A stretch of DNA of 64,000 nt from Rhizobium sp. ICMP 5592 (GTDB lineage: Bacteria > Pseudomonadota > Alphaproteobacteria > Rhizobiales > Rhizobiaceae): the NCBI RefSeq assembly GCF_009498525.1, contig NZ_QSNT01000002.1:1240001-1304000 (forward strand), read 5' to 3'. Each line of letters starts with the position of its first letter. Position 1 is the first letter of the stretch. The position numbers and the translations under genes are program-made. A model generated the notes under the pieces. It saw nothing but the letters and a program-made list of their open reading frames with translations. It was not told where the DNA came from and made no database searches. Shown here in pieces: positions 1 to 11,258 of this stretch.

Positions 1-399
1 ACGCCGGCGTTCCTGATGCACGCGCTTTGTTCCGGCAAGGTCGATTTCTTCGCCGGTGCGATTACGAACCTCTCCGGATGCGACGAGCGGCGGGTCCGTT
101 CGATCCTGTCAACCGGCCGCGTCTATGCCGTGCGCGCGCTTTATGAATCCGCTGGCCTGCCGCGCGATATCAGTGTTGTCTTCGTTGAGGCGACACTGAT
201 CTGGCGGGAGGCATCACAAACATCGGGCGGCGGCATGCTGGACAATGTCTCGGTCCGGCTAATGCGCAAATTCCATGTCGCCGAGCGGTCGCCTGCCGCG
301 GCAATACAATTGCTGGATATGGTGGAGAAGATCGCCAATGCCGAACGGCGACAGACGGCGCGGAGCTTTGCAGCGCTGGCGGCTCTCGCGGCAGCGTGA
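1..399 (+). CDS. DUF2336 domain protein, C-terminal part (5' end outside window)
   Basis: The reading frame is open from the first base, so this is the last ~132 residues of a longer protein that starts upstream. The visible part, with segments such as SGKVDFFAGAI, RSILSTGR and LYESAGLP, resembles the C-terminal half of DUF2336 proteins, a helical alphaproteobacterial family of unknown function. An internal ATG at 16 exists but nothing marks it as the real start. No membrane segment or signal peptide is visible. The family assignment is by recognition of the sequence; no molecular role can be given. Confidence 0.7.
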   Translation, partial: TPAFLMHALCSGKVDFFAGAITNLSGCDERRVRSILSTGRVYAVRALYESAGLPRDISVVFVEATLIWREASQTSGGGMLDNVSVRLMRKFHVAERSPAAAIQLLDMVEKIANAERRQTARSFAALAALAAA

Positions 400-435
400 T
401 ATTGATCTGCGATCAAAGCTTTCAGGATATGACTT

Positions 436-894
436 TTGCTGACCATTGCCGTTGAACCACCGCGCCAGGACGGTGTTATCCGTCTCCTCGACATGTCGAG
501 CGCCTATGCCGAATCGCTTTATCCCGCGGAAAGCAACCACCTGCTTGATCTAAGCTCATTGGAAAAGCCTGAAGTGACCTTCTGGGTTGCGCGGCTGGAT
601 GGCGATATCGTCGGCTGTTGTTCGCTGGTCGAGGCCGGTGATGGCACGGCCGAGATCAAGCGCATGTTCGTCGATCCGATCGCCCGGGGACAAAAGGTCG
701 CTCAGAAACTGATGAGTGTGCTTGAAGCAAAGGCGGCGGAACGAAACCTGACGGCAGTGCGGCTGGAAACCGGCATATACCAGCCGGAAGCCATCGCGCT
801 CTACCGCAAGTCCGGCTATGTCGAGATCGAACCATTCGGCGAGTACAAGCCCGATCCGCTCAGCCTGTTCATGGAAAAGACGCTATCCCCATAG
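436..894 (+). CDS. GNAT family N-acetyltransferase
   Basis: A 152-residue single-domain GNAT acetyltransferase, expected to move an acetyl group from acetyl-CoA to an amine on an unknown substrate. The acetyl-CoA-binding region is visible as IKRMFVDPIARGQKVAQKLM (about residues 73-92), with the R-G-Q-K-V-A loop standing in for the usual Q/RxxGxG/A motif, followed by the typical YRKSGYVEIEPFGEY end. The frame opens with TTG at 436. The next in-frame ATG (residue 20) would remove the start of the fold, so TTG is preferred. It follows the DUF2336 gene by 36 bp and may be co-transcribed. The substrate is unknown. Confidence 0.85.
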   Translation: MLTIAVEPPRQDGVIRLLDMSSAYAESLYPAESNHLLDLSSLEKPEVTFWVARLDGDIVGCCSLVEAGDGTAEIKRMFVDPIARGQKVAQKLMSVLEAKAAERNLTAVRLETGIYQPEAIALYRKSGYVEIEPFGEYKPDPLSLFMEKTLSP

Positions 895-905
895 GCGATA
901 GCTGA

Positions 906-2084
906 TCAGCCTTCGGAACCATCCCGGATTTTCAATTGCAGTTCCGGCTCCTGGGCATGTTGTTCCTCGGTGAGCTCGGCCTCGCGAATCCATTCGCGCC
1001 AGATGGCGACGATGATAGCCATCAGCACCGGACCGATGAACAGGCCGAGGAATCCCATGGTCTTGACGCCGCCGACGAGGCCGAAAAAGGTCGGCAGGAA
1101 GGGCAGCTTGATCGGCCCGCCGACGAGTTTCGGCCGCAACGTCTTGTCGACGATGAAGAGTTCAACCGTGCCCCAGACGAACAGGGCGATACCCGCCCAT
1201 AGCGAACCGCTGGCGACAAGGTAGATGGAGACGAGCGACATGGAGAGCGGCGCGCCGCCCGGCACCAGCGCCATGACACCTGTGAGAACACCGAGCGTGA
1301 TGGCGGATGGCGCACCCGCGATCCAATAGGCGACGCCAAGCACGATGCCTTCGCCGATGGCGATCAGCGTCATACCCATGACTGTGGAACTGATCGTCGC
1401 CGGCACGACACGGGAAATGCGCTCCCAGCGGTTCGGCAGGATGCGTTCGCCCAACAGATCGACCTGGCGCACGAACATCGAACCGTCGCGGTAGATGAAG
1501 AACAGCGCGATCAGCATGAAAAGCAAGGTCAGAATGACATGAAAGGCGCCACCGCCGGCGGCAAGCACGGCGCGATAGATATTGCCGATATGCGCGCCGC
1601 TGATGAGTTGCGCCAATTCACCAATGGAACCAGGGCTGCCTATATACTGCGTCCACTGATCGCCAAGCCAGGAGCCAACCATCGGCAGCGCCAGAATCCA
1701 CTGCGGCGGCGGAGCGCCGTCGCGGTTGACATGCACGGCCCAGCCGAACCATTCGCGCACCTCGCCAGCCATATAGACGGCGGAAAGCACGATCGGCAGC
1801 ACAAGGAAGGTGACGATAAAGGCAATGGCGATGGCCGCGGCGAGTGTCGTGTTGCCGCCGGTGCGGCGTAGAAGGTCGCTATAGAGCGGCCAGGTTGCAA
1901 AACCGATCACGGCCGCTGCCAGCACCGGGATCAGAAAACCGTAGAAGAAATAGATGCCGGCCGCGGCAATCAGAATCAGCAGCCATCGTGCCGCCGAAAT
2001 GGACGGAATAAGGGCCATGCGTGAAGGTGCGGTAGGCCCCAGCCACCGTGGTTCCCTCTGCTTTTGACGTTCGAATACACCCAC
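906..2084 (-). CDS. AI-2E family transporter (PerM/YdiK-type permease)
   Basis: A 392-residue inner-membrane protein with about eight hydrophobic segments, and the long amphipathic middle region and C-terminal glycine-rich block (GGVKTMGFLGLFIGPVLMAI) typical of the AI-2E exporter/PerM family. The N-terminus is a short basic cytoplasmic tail and the C-terminus is charged (EQHAQEPELQLK). Members have been linked to export of small molecules or to Na+/H+ exchange, and the transported substrate cannot be read from the sequence. The gene converges with the upstream acetyltransferase, with 11 bp between the stops. Confidence 0.85.
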   Translation of the reverse strand: MGVFERQKQREPRWLGPTAPSRMALIPSISAARWLLILIAAAGIYFFYGFLIPVLAAAVIGFATWPLYSDLLRRTGGNTTLAAAIAIAFIVTFLVLPIVLSAVYMAGEVREWFGWAVHVNRDGAPPPQWILALPMVGSWLGDQWTQYIGSPGSIGELAQLISGAHIGNIYRAVLAAGGGAFHVILTLLFMLIALFFIYRDGSMFVRQVDLLGERILPNRWERISRVVPATISSTVMGMTLIAIGEGIVLGVAYWIAGAPSAITLGVLTGVMALVPGGAPLSMSLVSIYLVASGSLWAGIALFVWGTVELFIVDKTLRPKLVGGPIKLPFLPTFFGLVGGVKTMGFLGLFIGPVLMAIIVAIWREWIREAELTEEQHAQEPELQLKIRDGSEG

Positions 2085-2226
2085 CGGACTTGTTTTACCT
2101 TTTTTATTCGATCAACCGGTTATGGGCCATGATCTGGGCCGATTCAAGGGCCGCAATCCGAAAGCCTATATAATCCGTTGTCGTGACGGCAAGAAGACTA
2201 CCAATGCGGGCAAGGTGCGACTTGCC

Positions 2227-3360
2227 TTAAGACGGCCGGCGGAGAACCTTGAAGGCGAAGAACTGGGTCTTCTGCGTCGGATTGAAATTGTTGTCGGCAA
2301 CGAAGATCAGCACGTCCGTGCCATCCTTAGCCTTGCCGAAGGTGACGCCTTCGATATTGTCGGGTGCAAGGCCTAGTGCGCGCAAATCCATGACCTGGGT
2401 CTTGCGCACCGGCACGATACGCTGATCGGTTTTTGCAAGCGACGGGATAGCGGAGACATCGGTGGCGCCATCGAGATCGAACATGTTGATCACCACCGAG
2501 TTGCCGATATCCTGAGCATAGCCGCGCTCGATCGACAGCCCATGCCGGTCGTCCAGCGCCAGGATTTCCGACATGCCGAAATCGTTCCAGCCGCCCGGCT
2601 TGGCCGGCGCCTGCGGGATCGGCGAGACCGGATAGACATATTGCGCTCTCCGTTCGCCCGTGGCCGCATCATAGCGGATGAGACGAGCAAGTGCGCCGTT
2701 GGTCAGCGTTGTCATCGGTCCGTCCTGATAGAGCGCGGACTCCATGCCGACGAGAAGGTCGCCGCTGGAGAGAAACGTCAGGCCCTCGAAGGCGAGATTG
2801 TCGCGGATACCCGTGCTCTTATCAGCCGTGGGGGCAAAGCCTTCCGGCAACGGCAATTCACGCACGAAGCTGCCATCGCGATTGGCGACGCGCACGAATG
2901 GCGGCAACAGCGCCTTACCGTCGCCTTCGCTGCTCCAATAGATGCCGTCCTTGCCGATGCGGATCGATTCGGAATCAACCGTGCGGAATGCAAAAGGCTG
3001 GCCGCTCTTGTCCTTCAGCGTCACATGATCGAGCACCGTCACACCCTTGAGGCCATCAGCGCCGACATCAATATCGAGATCATAGAAGCGAGCCGGCGCC
3101 CTTTCGGAACGGTCGTCGCTGATCGATATATAGTGACCGGTTGCGGGATCAAACTCGATGCCCGAGAGACCACCGACCTCGACGCCGTTTTCCATGAAGC
3201 CCGTCGGAATGTCGTATTCGCCAAGATAGGAGAGGCTGATTCCGGCCTTGCAGTCGCCGAAGGGGCAGGGCACATCGACAACCGCACCGATATCGGCAGC
3301 ACGGGCGGTCGTGCAGAGAAGAAGGGCAAGAGCGGCAGTCGTCAGGAAGGGCTTCATCAT
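2227..3360 (-). CDS. Exported esterase-like/phytase-like beta-propeller protein
   Basis: About 377 residues, counting from the double Met at 3360/3357, which is directly followed by a clean signal peptide (MKPFLTTAALALLLCTTARA-AD). The upstream in-frame codons to 3423 lack signal-peptide character. The mature part resembles the 'esterase-like activity of phytase' family: LSGIEFDPATGHYISISDDRSE near the start, FEGLTFLSSGDLLVGMESALYQDG in the middle and DNIEGVTFGKAKDGTDVLIFVADNNF at the end, a propeller-like repeat of Asp/Gly-rich strands. A periplasmic phosphoesterase or esterase role is inferred from the family only. It reads towards the AI-2E permease gene. Confidence 0.75.
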   Translation of the reverse strand: MMKPFLTTAALALLLCTTARAADIGAVVDVPCPFGDCKAGISLSYLGEYDIPTGFMENGVEVGGLSGIEFDPATGHYISISDDRSERAPARFYDLDIDVGADGLKGVTVLDHVTLKDKSGQPFAFRTVDSESIRIGKDGIYWSSEGDGKALLPPFVRVANRDGSFVRELPLPEGFAPTADKSTGIRDNLAFEGLTFLSSGDLLVGMESALYQDGPMTTLTNGALARLIRYDAATGERRAQYVYPVSPIPQAPAKPGGWNDFGMSEILALDDRHGLSIERGYAQDIGNSVVINMFDLDGATDVSAIPSLAKTDQRIVPVRKTQVMDLRALGLAPDNIEGVTFGKAKDGTDVLIFVADNNFNPTQKTQFFAFKVLRRPS

Positions 3361-3503
3361 GGCGATATCGTTACATCCGGATACGAGTTGGCGAGGGCGC
3401 GCCGCATCTATGCATCTGCCCATGACGCTTTCGTTACGGATCGTGCTTCATCGCCTAAAAATATTGGGAAACCGATTTTGCCACAGCCGCCGAAGCGCGG
3501 CTG

Positions 3504-5567
3504 TCAGATATCCAGATTCTCCGCAAATGCCGCTCGTTCCTGGATGAAGCGGAAGCGGGCGTCGGCCTTGGTGCCCATGAGGTTGTCGACGGCGTCGCGC
3601 GTGCCTTCGAAATCCACCTCGTCGATCACGACGCGCAGCAGCGTGCGCTTGGAGGGATCCATCGTCGTTTCCTTGAGCTGGGCAGGAAGCATTTCGCCCA
3701 AGCCTTTGAATCGGCTGATTTCGACTTTGCCCTTACCCTTGAATTCGCTCTCCATCAGCTCCAGCCGATGGGCGTCGTCGCGGGCATAGATCGACTTCGA
3801 ACCTTGTGTGATCTTGTAGAGCGGCGGCACCGCCAGGAAGAGGTGACCGCCACGGACCAGCTCGGGCATTTCCTGATAGAAGAAGGTGATCAGCAGCGAA
3901 GCGATGTGAGCGCCGTCGACGTCGGCATCGGTCATAACGACGATGCGCTGATAGCGAAGGTCTTCCTCGCGATATTTCGAGCGGGTGCCGCAGCCGAGCG
4001 CCTGAACCAGATCGGAAATCTGCTGGTTGGCGGAGAGCTTTTCGCGGCCGGCGCTGGCAACGTTGAGGATCTTGCCACGCAGCGGCAGGATCGCCTGGTT
4101 CATGCGGTTCCGCGCCTGTTTGGCGGAGCCGCCAGCCGAATCACCTTCGACGAGAAAGAGTTCGGCGCCTTCGGCCGTGTTCTGCGAACAATCGGCAAGC
4201 TTGCCGGGCAGGCGCAGCTTGCGCACCGCCGTCTTGCGATTGACTTCCTTTTCCTTGCGGCGGCGTAGCCGTTCCTCGGAGCGCTCGATCACCCATTCCA
4301 GCAGCTTTTCGGCTTCGGTCGGATTGTCGGTGAGATAGTGATCGAAGGGGTCACGCAACGCGTTTTCGACGATGCGTTGCGCCTCGACGGTCGCAAGCCT
4401 GTCCTTGGTCTGGCCGACGAATTCCGGCTCGCGGATGAAGATGGAGAGCATGCCGACGCCGGAGATCATCACGTCGTCGGTAGTGATGCCGGCGGCACGC
4501 TTATTTTGCGTCAGCTCGGCATAGTTCTTCAGCCCCTTGGTCAGCGCGATGCGCAGGCCGGCCTCGTGGGTGCCGCCTTCGGGAGTGGGAATGGTGTTGC
4601 AATAGGAATGAACCTGCGGATCGCCGCCATACCAGGTAATCGCCCATTCCAGCGAACCGTGGCCGCTTCCCTTCTCGGACTTGCCGGCGAAGATTTCGCG
4701 GGTAACGGTGAACTCGTTGCCCATCGTCGCCTTAAGATAATCCTTCAGGCCACCAGGGAAATGGAACACGGCCTTGTCGGGAATATCCGAGCCCGCCGGC
4801 GCCAATTCGGGGTCGCAGCTCCAGCGGATTTCGACGCCGCCGAAGAGATAGGCCTTGGAGCGGGCCATGCGGAAGACGCGGGCCGGATCGAACTTGGCGT
4901 GGTCGCCGAAAATCTGCGGATCGGGGTGGAAACGGACGCGGGTGCCGCGGCGATTATGGACATCGCCGAGCTCTTCCAAGCCGCCCTGCGGCACGCCGCG
5001 CGAAAAGCGCTGGCGATAGAGCTTGCGGTTGCGCGCAACCTCAACTTCGAGATCATCAGAAAGCGCATTGACAACGGAGACGCCGACGCCGTGCAGACCA
5101 CCAGAAGTCTCGTAGGCCTTGCCGTCGAACTTACCACCGGCATGCAGCTTGGTCATGATGACCTCGAGCGTCGACTTGCCCGGCACCTGCGGATGGTTTT
5201 CGACCGGAATGCCGCGACCGTTGTCGGTGACGGTCAGGTAGCCACGCTGGTCGAGATGCACTTCGATGAAATCGGCATGGCCGGCGACGGCCTCGTCCAT
5301 GGAGTTGTCGATGACTTCGGCGAAGAGGTGATGCAGCGCCTTCTCGTCGGTGCCGCCGATATACATGCCGGGGCGCATACGCACCGGTTCGAGCCCCTCG
5401 AGGACGCGGATCGAATTCGCGCCGTATTCCTCGGCAGACGAGGTTGTCGGAGCCGCGCGCGGGGCAGGAGCGGCCACAGGGCTTTCAGCCTTTGGGGCCG
5501 GCTTTTCCGCCGTTTCAGGCTTCGGCGAAACGGGCAGTCCGGAGAAGAGATCGTTGCTGTTATCCAT
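3504..5567 (-). CDS. parE: DNA topoisomerase IV subunit B
   Basis: A 687-residue ATPase subunit of topoisomerase IV, which with ParC decatenates daughter chromosomes. GHKL ATPase motifs are in order: VIDNSMDEA (~86-94), DNGRGIP (~115-121) and GGLHGVGVSVVNALS (~157-170). The TOPRIM domain follows with FLVEGDSAGGSAKQARNR, PLRGKILNV and MTDADVDGAHI, then the DNA-binding end FKGLGEMLPAQLKETTM. The length is close to other alphaproteobacterial ParE rather than GyrB (~800), which separates the two. There is a Pro/Ala-rich extension of about 45 residues before the ATPase domain. It stands alone; parC is not in the window. Confidence 0.96.
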   Translation of the reverse strand: MDNSNDLFSGLPVSPKPETAEKPAPKAESPVAAPAPRAAPTTSSAEEYGANSIRVLEGLEPVRMRPGMYIGGTDEKALHHLFAEVIDNSMDEAVAGHADFIEVHLDQRGYLTVTDNGRGIPVENHPQVPGKSTLEVIMTKLHAGGKFDGKAYETSGGLHGVGVSVVNALSDDLEVEVARNRKLYRQRFSRGVPQGGLEELGDVHNRRGTRVRFHPDPQIFGDHAKFDPARVFRMARSKAYLFGGVEIRWSCDPELAPAGSDIPDKAVFHFPGGLKDYLKATMGNEFTVTREIFAGKSEKGSGHGSLEWAITWYGGDPQVHSYCNTIPTPEGGTHEAGLRIALTKGLKNYAELTQNKRAAGITTDDVMISGVGMLSIFIREPEFVGQTKDRLATVEAQRIVENALRDPFDHYLTDNPTEAEKLLEWVIERSEERLRRRKEKEVNRKTAVRKLRLPGKLADCSQNTAEGAELFLVEGDSAGGSAKQARNRMNQAILPLRGKILNVASAGREKLSANQQISDLVQALGCGTRSKYREEDLRYQRIVVMTDADVDGAHIASLLITFFYQEMPELVRGGHLFLAVPPLYKITQGSKSIYARDDAHRLELMESEFKGKGKVEISRFKGLGEMLPAQLKETTMDPSKRTLLRVVIDEVDFEGTRDAVDNLMGTKADARFRFIQERAAFAENLDI

Positions 5568-5766
5568 GGAGCTGTTCAGATTTATCCTTGAAGGGGTCTC
5601 ACCCCAGAATCATCACATTTGCCGTCGATGCCGCGAATCACCTTGATTCTGCCAGAAACGACGTTCTAACGCGATGGCGCCCCGGTGACGGGAGAAATTC
5701 GAAAAAAGATTTGCGTTGCCGGGCGGCGAATGGCAAGCCCGTGAGCCTATCGAGGAAAGTGTCCGC

Positions 5767-6663
5767 ATGCGAATGTCCACAGCTCATTTGTCGATTTTAG
5801 CCGCAATTGCGGCCTTTTTGCCGCTGGCCGTCGCATCGGGCGCCACCGCCGAAGCGCTGAAGCCTTTCAAGGATGAGCTGTTTTCCAACCAGACAATCAT
5901 CGAAAGCCATGACAATGGCGCCTTCCAGACGATCGACTATCAGGAGATGCGCGACATTAACGGCCGCGATCAGATTCCGGAGAAGCGGGTCAAGCCGGCC
6001 TATGTCGAAACCGGCGTGCGCTGGAAGGCACAACAGGACGAAACCTTGCCGCTCGGCGATCGTAAGCTCGACGTCACCCGCATCGGTCCGTCATCCGGAC
6101 AGGCCTTCACGGTGATCTTCATCCACGGCCGAGGCGGCGACCGCCGGCTGGGGTCGAACGACTATACCTTCGGCGGCAATTTCAACCGGCTGAAGAACCT
6201 CGCCTACAACAATGGCGGTACCTATTATGCCCCAAGCGTCAAAAGCTTCGACAGCAACGGCGTCGCCGATATCGCGGCCCTGATCCGCTATTCCTATCAG
6301 CAATCCGGCGGCAAGCCTGTAATCCTTACCTGCGCCTCGATGGGCAGCTTCGTCTGCTGGGGCATCACCCGCGATGCCGAAAGCGTCAAGCGCTTGAAAG
6401 GCATGGCGATCTTGAGCGGTGTGACCGACCCTGACTTTACCAAAAGCGCTTTCTACAAGGCGAAGCTGCCGGTCTGGTTCACCCATGGCAGCAAGGATCC
6501 GGTCTATGCCGCCGCCGACCAGGAGGCGCTGTTCGAAAAGCTCTACAAGGCGCATTACCTGACGCGGTTCACGCTGTTTGCCGCCGGCAATCACGGCACA
6601 CCGGTTCGCATGACCGACTGGCGGAAAGTGCTGAACTGGATCCTTGATCCACAGCCGACCTAG
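5767..6663 (+). CDS. Exported alpha/beta hydrolase
   Basis: About 298 residues, with the start chosen at ATG 5767 because GAGGAAA lies 8 bp upstream and a signal peptide follows (LSILAAIAAFLPLAVASGATA). Alpha/beta-hydrolase features are visible: an oxyanion-type HGRGGDRR loop (the HG dipeptide after the VIFI strand), a nucleophile-elbow-like LTCASMGSFVCW (a G-x-S-x-G variant with Ser-Met-Gly), WFTHGSKDPVY holding the likely acid, and AAGNHGTPV holding the likely catalytic His. Periplasmic location is inferred. The substrate is unknown. Confidence 0.8.
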   Translation: MRMSTAHLSILAAIAAFLPLAVASGATAEALKPFKDELFSNQTIIESHDNGAFQTIDYQEMRDINGRDQIPEKRVKPAYVETGVRWKAQQDETLPLGDRKLDVTRIGPSSGQAFTVIFIHGRGGDRRLGSNDYTFGGNFNRLKNLAYNNGGTYYAPSVKSFDSNGVADIAALIRYSYQQSGGKPVILTCASMGSFVCWGITRDAESVKRLKGMAILSGVTDPDFTKSAFYKAKLPVWFTHGSKDPVYAAADQEALFEKLYKAHYLTRFTLFAAGNHGTPVRMTDWRKVLNWILDPQPT

Positions 6664-6803
6664 GTCTTTTCGGAAAAATTTCGGTTTATTTTCGCAAAAG
6701 CGATTTTTAAACGATTTTAGACCGTTCCGAGGACCACCGTTAACTTTTCTTTCCCTCTCACTTTTGTTAGTGCGGCAGCACACAAATGAAGGGGAGATGA
6801 GGA

Positions 6804-7574
6804 ATGACGAAGCAGATACGGCCGCTGTTGGCGGGGAACTGGAAGATGAACGGCACGCGTGCCAGCCTCGACCAGATCAAGGCGATCGCGGAAGGGGTGA
6901 AGGCGCCGCTGTCGGAAAAAATCGACACGCTGCTCTGCCCGCCGGCAACGCTCCTCTATGTCGCAACGGCGCTTTGCGATGACAGCCCGCTTGCGATCGG
7001 CGCACAGGATTGCCACCAGCTGGTCAGCGGCGCGCATACGGGCGATATCTCCGCCGAGATGATTGCCGATTGCTTCGGCACCCACGTCATCGTGGGCCAT
7101 TCCGAACGCCGCAGAAACCATGCAGAAAGCGACGCATTGGTGCGTGCCAAGGCGGAAGCGGCCCTCAATGCCGATCTGACCGCGATCGTCTGCATCGGCG
7201 AGACGGCGGAAGAGCGGGACAATGCTCAGACCCTTGACGTGCTCAAGCGCCAACTCGCCGGTTCGGTTCCGGACGGTTCCGTCTCGGAAACGACGGTCAT
7301 CGCCTATGAGCCCGTTTGGGCAATCGGCACGGGTAAGGTTCCAACGCGTGCCGACGTCGAGGAGGCTCACGCCTTCATCCGAGGCAAGCTCGTTGAACGC
7401 TTCGGCGAGGACGGCAAGAAGTTCCGTCTTCTCTATGGCGGCTCGGTCAGCGGCGCGAATGCGGCGGATCTGCTTTCGGTCGCAAATGTCAATGGTTTGC
7501 TCGTCGGTGGACAAAGCTTGAAAGCCGTCGACTTCCTCGCCATCTATGGCGCATTCGAACGGCAGTTCGCCTGA
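6804..7574 (+). CDS. tpiA: Triosephosphate isomerase
   Basis: A 256-residue cytoplasmic TIM-barrel enzyme interconverting dihydroxyacetone phosphate and glyceraldehyde 3-phosphate. Catalytic residues are visible: N12 and K14 in GNWKMNG, H99 in VIVGHSERR, and E169 in [12 protein letters not shown], with the flexible loop directly after. The phosphate-binding YGGSVSGAN and LLVGGQSL follow near the end. The start has a good AAGGGGAGATGAGGA purine tract upstream. The gene is followed 119 bp later by secG and then pyrG, a known rhizobial neighbourhood. Confidence 0.97.
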   Translation: MTKQIRPLLAGNWKMNGTRASLDQIKAIAEGVKAPLSEKIDTLLCPPATLLYVATALCDDSPLAIGAQDCHQLVSGAHTGDISAEMIADCFGTHVIVGHSERRRNHAESDALVRAKAEAALNADLTAIVCIGETAEERDNAQTLDVLKRQLAGSVPDGSVSETTVIAYEPVWAIGTGKVPTRADVEEAHAFIRGKLVERFGEDGKKFRLLYGGSVSGANAADLLSVANVNGLLVGGQSLKAVDFLAIYGAFERQFA

Positions 7575-7693
7575 AGGCTTCACTTGCCTGAATTCCAATC
7601 TTAAAAGGGCTTGGAATAGGCGATAGCCTCATGTAAAGAGCCGCGAGCTTTTCTTTTTGATTGATGCCCGCGGCCGTGGGCAGGACTGGACCT

Positions 7694-8200
7694 ATGCAAA
7701 CCGTATTGCTTGTCATCTATCTCATGATTGTTGTCGCCCTTATCGGCGTGGTGCTGATTCAGCGCTCGGAGGGCGGTGGCCTGGGCATTGGCGGTGGATC
7801 GGGCTTCATGTCGGCGCGCGGCACGGCCAATGCGCTGACGCGCACCACGGCGATCCTGGCGGCCCTGTTCTTCGCACTGGCGCTCGGCATGAACGTGCTG
7901 TCGCGCTTCGAGGGACGTCCGACCGATATCCTCAACCGTATTCCGAGCACATCGGGCCAGGGCAACGGCATTCTCGATTCGCTGGGCGGCCAGAATGGCG
8001 CAGCCCCGGCAGGCAGCCAGACGCAGCCCGCCAACAACAGCGGCGTTCCGAACAGCGGCGCAGTTGCTCCGCAGTCCCAGACGACGCAGCCGGCTCCCGC
8101 AGCGACCACCCAGCAGGCTCCGGCCGCGACCGGTCAGCAGACGGCGCCGGCTACGACGACGCCTGCCCAGAGCGGCAACGGCGTTCCGACCGGCAACTAA
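7694..8200 (+). CDS. secG: Protein translocase subunit SecG
   Basis: A 168-residue small subunit of the SecYEG channel. ATG 7694 is chosen over the upstream ATG at 7661 because AGGA lies 8 bp before it and the protein then begins with MQTVLLVIYLMIVVALIGVV, the first membrane helix. The signature QRSEGGGLGIGGGSGFM and a second helix (ILAALFFALALGMNVL) follow. The C-terminal half, from about residue 90, is a low-complexity Gln/Ala/Pro/Thr-rich tail, which makes it longer than enterobacterial SecG (~110) but is common in this order. A strong terminator follows. Confidence 0.93.
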   Translation: MQTVLLVIYLMIVVALIGVVLIQRSEGGGLGIGGGSGFMSARGTANALTRTTAILAALFFALALGMNVLSRFEGRPTDILNRIPSTSGQGNGILDSLGGQNGAAPAGSQTQPANNSGVPNSGAVAPQSQTTQPAPAATTQQAPAATGQQTAPATTTPAQSGNGVPTGN

Positions 8201-9970
<1,770 letters not shown>

Positions 9971-9994
9971 GCATCAGCACATCGATAGAATGTC

Positions 9995-10021
9995 AAACCC
10001 GGCGAAAGCCGGGTTTTTTTG
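9995..10021 (+). terminator. Rho-independent terminator after pyrG
   Basis: AAACCCGGC and GCCGGGTTT form a 9-bp stem around a GAAA tetraloop, running into an uninterrupted T tract. It starts 25 bp after the pyrG stop. Confidence 0.92.
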
Positions 10022-10122
10022 TCAATGCGACACCGCAAAAAATCTGCTCCCTACGTCATTTGACTGTCGCGCTGTTCCCGTTTCCATGGCAACTTGCCAG
10101 TAAGCATAATGGGAACAAAAGT

Positions 10123-11172
10123 ATGATACTCAATCCATTTGACGACCGGGTCGAGCGGTCGAAGACGAAGATTGCCGTCACCTGTATTATCTTGATTGCG
10201 TTCAATATCGCAGCCTGGATTTGGGCATGGGTTGCCTTCTCCGACAGGCCGTCGTTGCTGGGCACCGCGTTTCTGGCCTATATGTTCGGCCTCAGGCATG
10301 CGTTCGATGCCGACCATATCGCCGCGATCGATAATGTGGTGCGCAAGCTGATGCAGGAGAAGAAGCAGCCCTATACCGTCGGCTTCTTCTTTTCGCTCGG
10401 CCATTCCAGCATCGTCGTGCTCGCTTCGATCTTCATTGCCGCGACGGCGGCTGCTATGCAGGGACAGTTCGAATCGTTCCATGATGTCGGCGGGGTCATC
10501 GGCACGACGGTATCGGCCGTCTTCCTGCTTCTCATCGGCGTCGCCAACCTGTTCGTGCTCAAGGGCGTCTGGTCGGCCTTCAGCCGGGCAAGGCGGGGCG
10601 AGAAGATCGCTGACGAGGATCTCGACGCGCTTCTGGCAGGTGGCGGCTTTCTCGCGCGCATCTTCCGCCCGATGTTCAAGGTGGTGACGCGCTCCTGGCA
10701 TATGTATCCGATCGGCTTCCTCTTCGGCCTCGGCTTCGATACGGCGACGGAGATCGGCCTGCTCGGCATTTCGGCGGCGCAGGCGGCGCAAGGCATGTCT
10801 TTCTGGACGATTCTCATCTTCCCGGCACTCTTCACGGCCAGCATGTCGCTGATGGATACCATCGACAGCACGCTGATGACCGGTGCTTATGGCTGGGCGT
10901 TCATCAAGCCGGTGCGCAAACTCTGGTACAATCTGACCATCACCGCCGCTTCGGTCGTCGTCGCCATCTTCATCGGCGGCATCGAGGCGATCGGATTGAT
11001 CTCGGACAAGCTCGGACTTGAAGGCGGTGTCTGGAGCTTCATCGGCGATCTCAACGACAATCTTGCCAATTTCGGCTTCGCGATCGTCGGTATCTTCCTG
11101 TTGAGCTGGCTGGTTTCGACTGTCCTCTATAAGGCCGGGGGCTACGATAGCTTGCAGATCAACCGCTCCTGA
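10123..11172 (+). CDS. Nickel/cobalt permease (NiCoT family)
   Basis: A 349-residue inner-membrane metal permease with about eight membrane helices. The NiCoT signature is plain: LRHAFDADHIAAIDN in helix II (the HX4DH metal-binding motif), then LGHSSIVV and LGFDTATEIGLL. A charged cytoplasmic loop lies between (RARRGEKIADEDLDALL). The start is ATG 10123 (MILNPFDDR); the frame is open upstream but that part overlaps the pyrG terminator. Nickel versus cobalt cannot be decided from sequence alone. No cobalamin-riboswitch-like structure was recognised in the 100-bp leader. Confidence 0.9.
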   Translation: MILNPFDDRVERSKTKIAVTCIILIAFNIAAWIWAWVAFSDRPSLLGTAFLAYMFGLRHAFDADHIAAIDNVVRKLMQEKKQPYTVGFFFSLGHSSIVVLASIFIAATAAAMQGQFESFHDVGGVIGTTVSAVFLLLIGVANLFVLKGVWSAFSRARRGEKIADEDLDALLAGGGFLARIFRPMFKVVTRSWHMYPIGFLFGLGFDTATEIGLLGISAAQAAQGMSFWTILIFPALFTASMSLMDTIDSTLMTGAYGWAFIKPVRKLWYNLTITAASVVVAIFIGGIEAIGLISDKLGLEGGVWSFIGDLNDNLANFGFAIVGIFLLSWLVSTVLYKAGGYDSLQINRS

Positions 11173-11258
11173 CGCATCATCGGCTCCAGGGATCGAGAAT
11201 GCCGCGGCTGGAGATCGTCGTTCTCGACCCCGGTTACATTCGATGAGGGGGCACAATC

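Noticed and set aside
4338..5591. 417-codon plus-strand open frame opposite parE
   Set aside because: Mirror frame of a GC-rich gene; composition (His/Ala/Asp/Arg-rich) is not protein-like and parE is certain on the other strand.
7661..7693. Upstream ATG start for secG
   Set aside because: The extension MMPAAVGRTGP is polar and unconserved; the AGGA-led ATG at 7694 starts directly with the first membrane helix.
10022..10122. Possible cobalamin riboswitch before the Ni/Co permease
   Set aside because: Only ~100 bp is available and no B12-box-like sequence was recognised.
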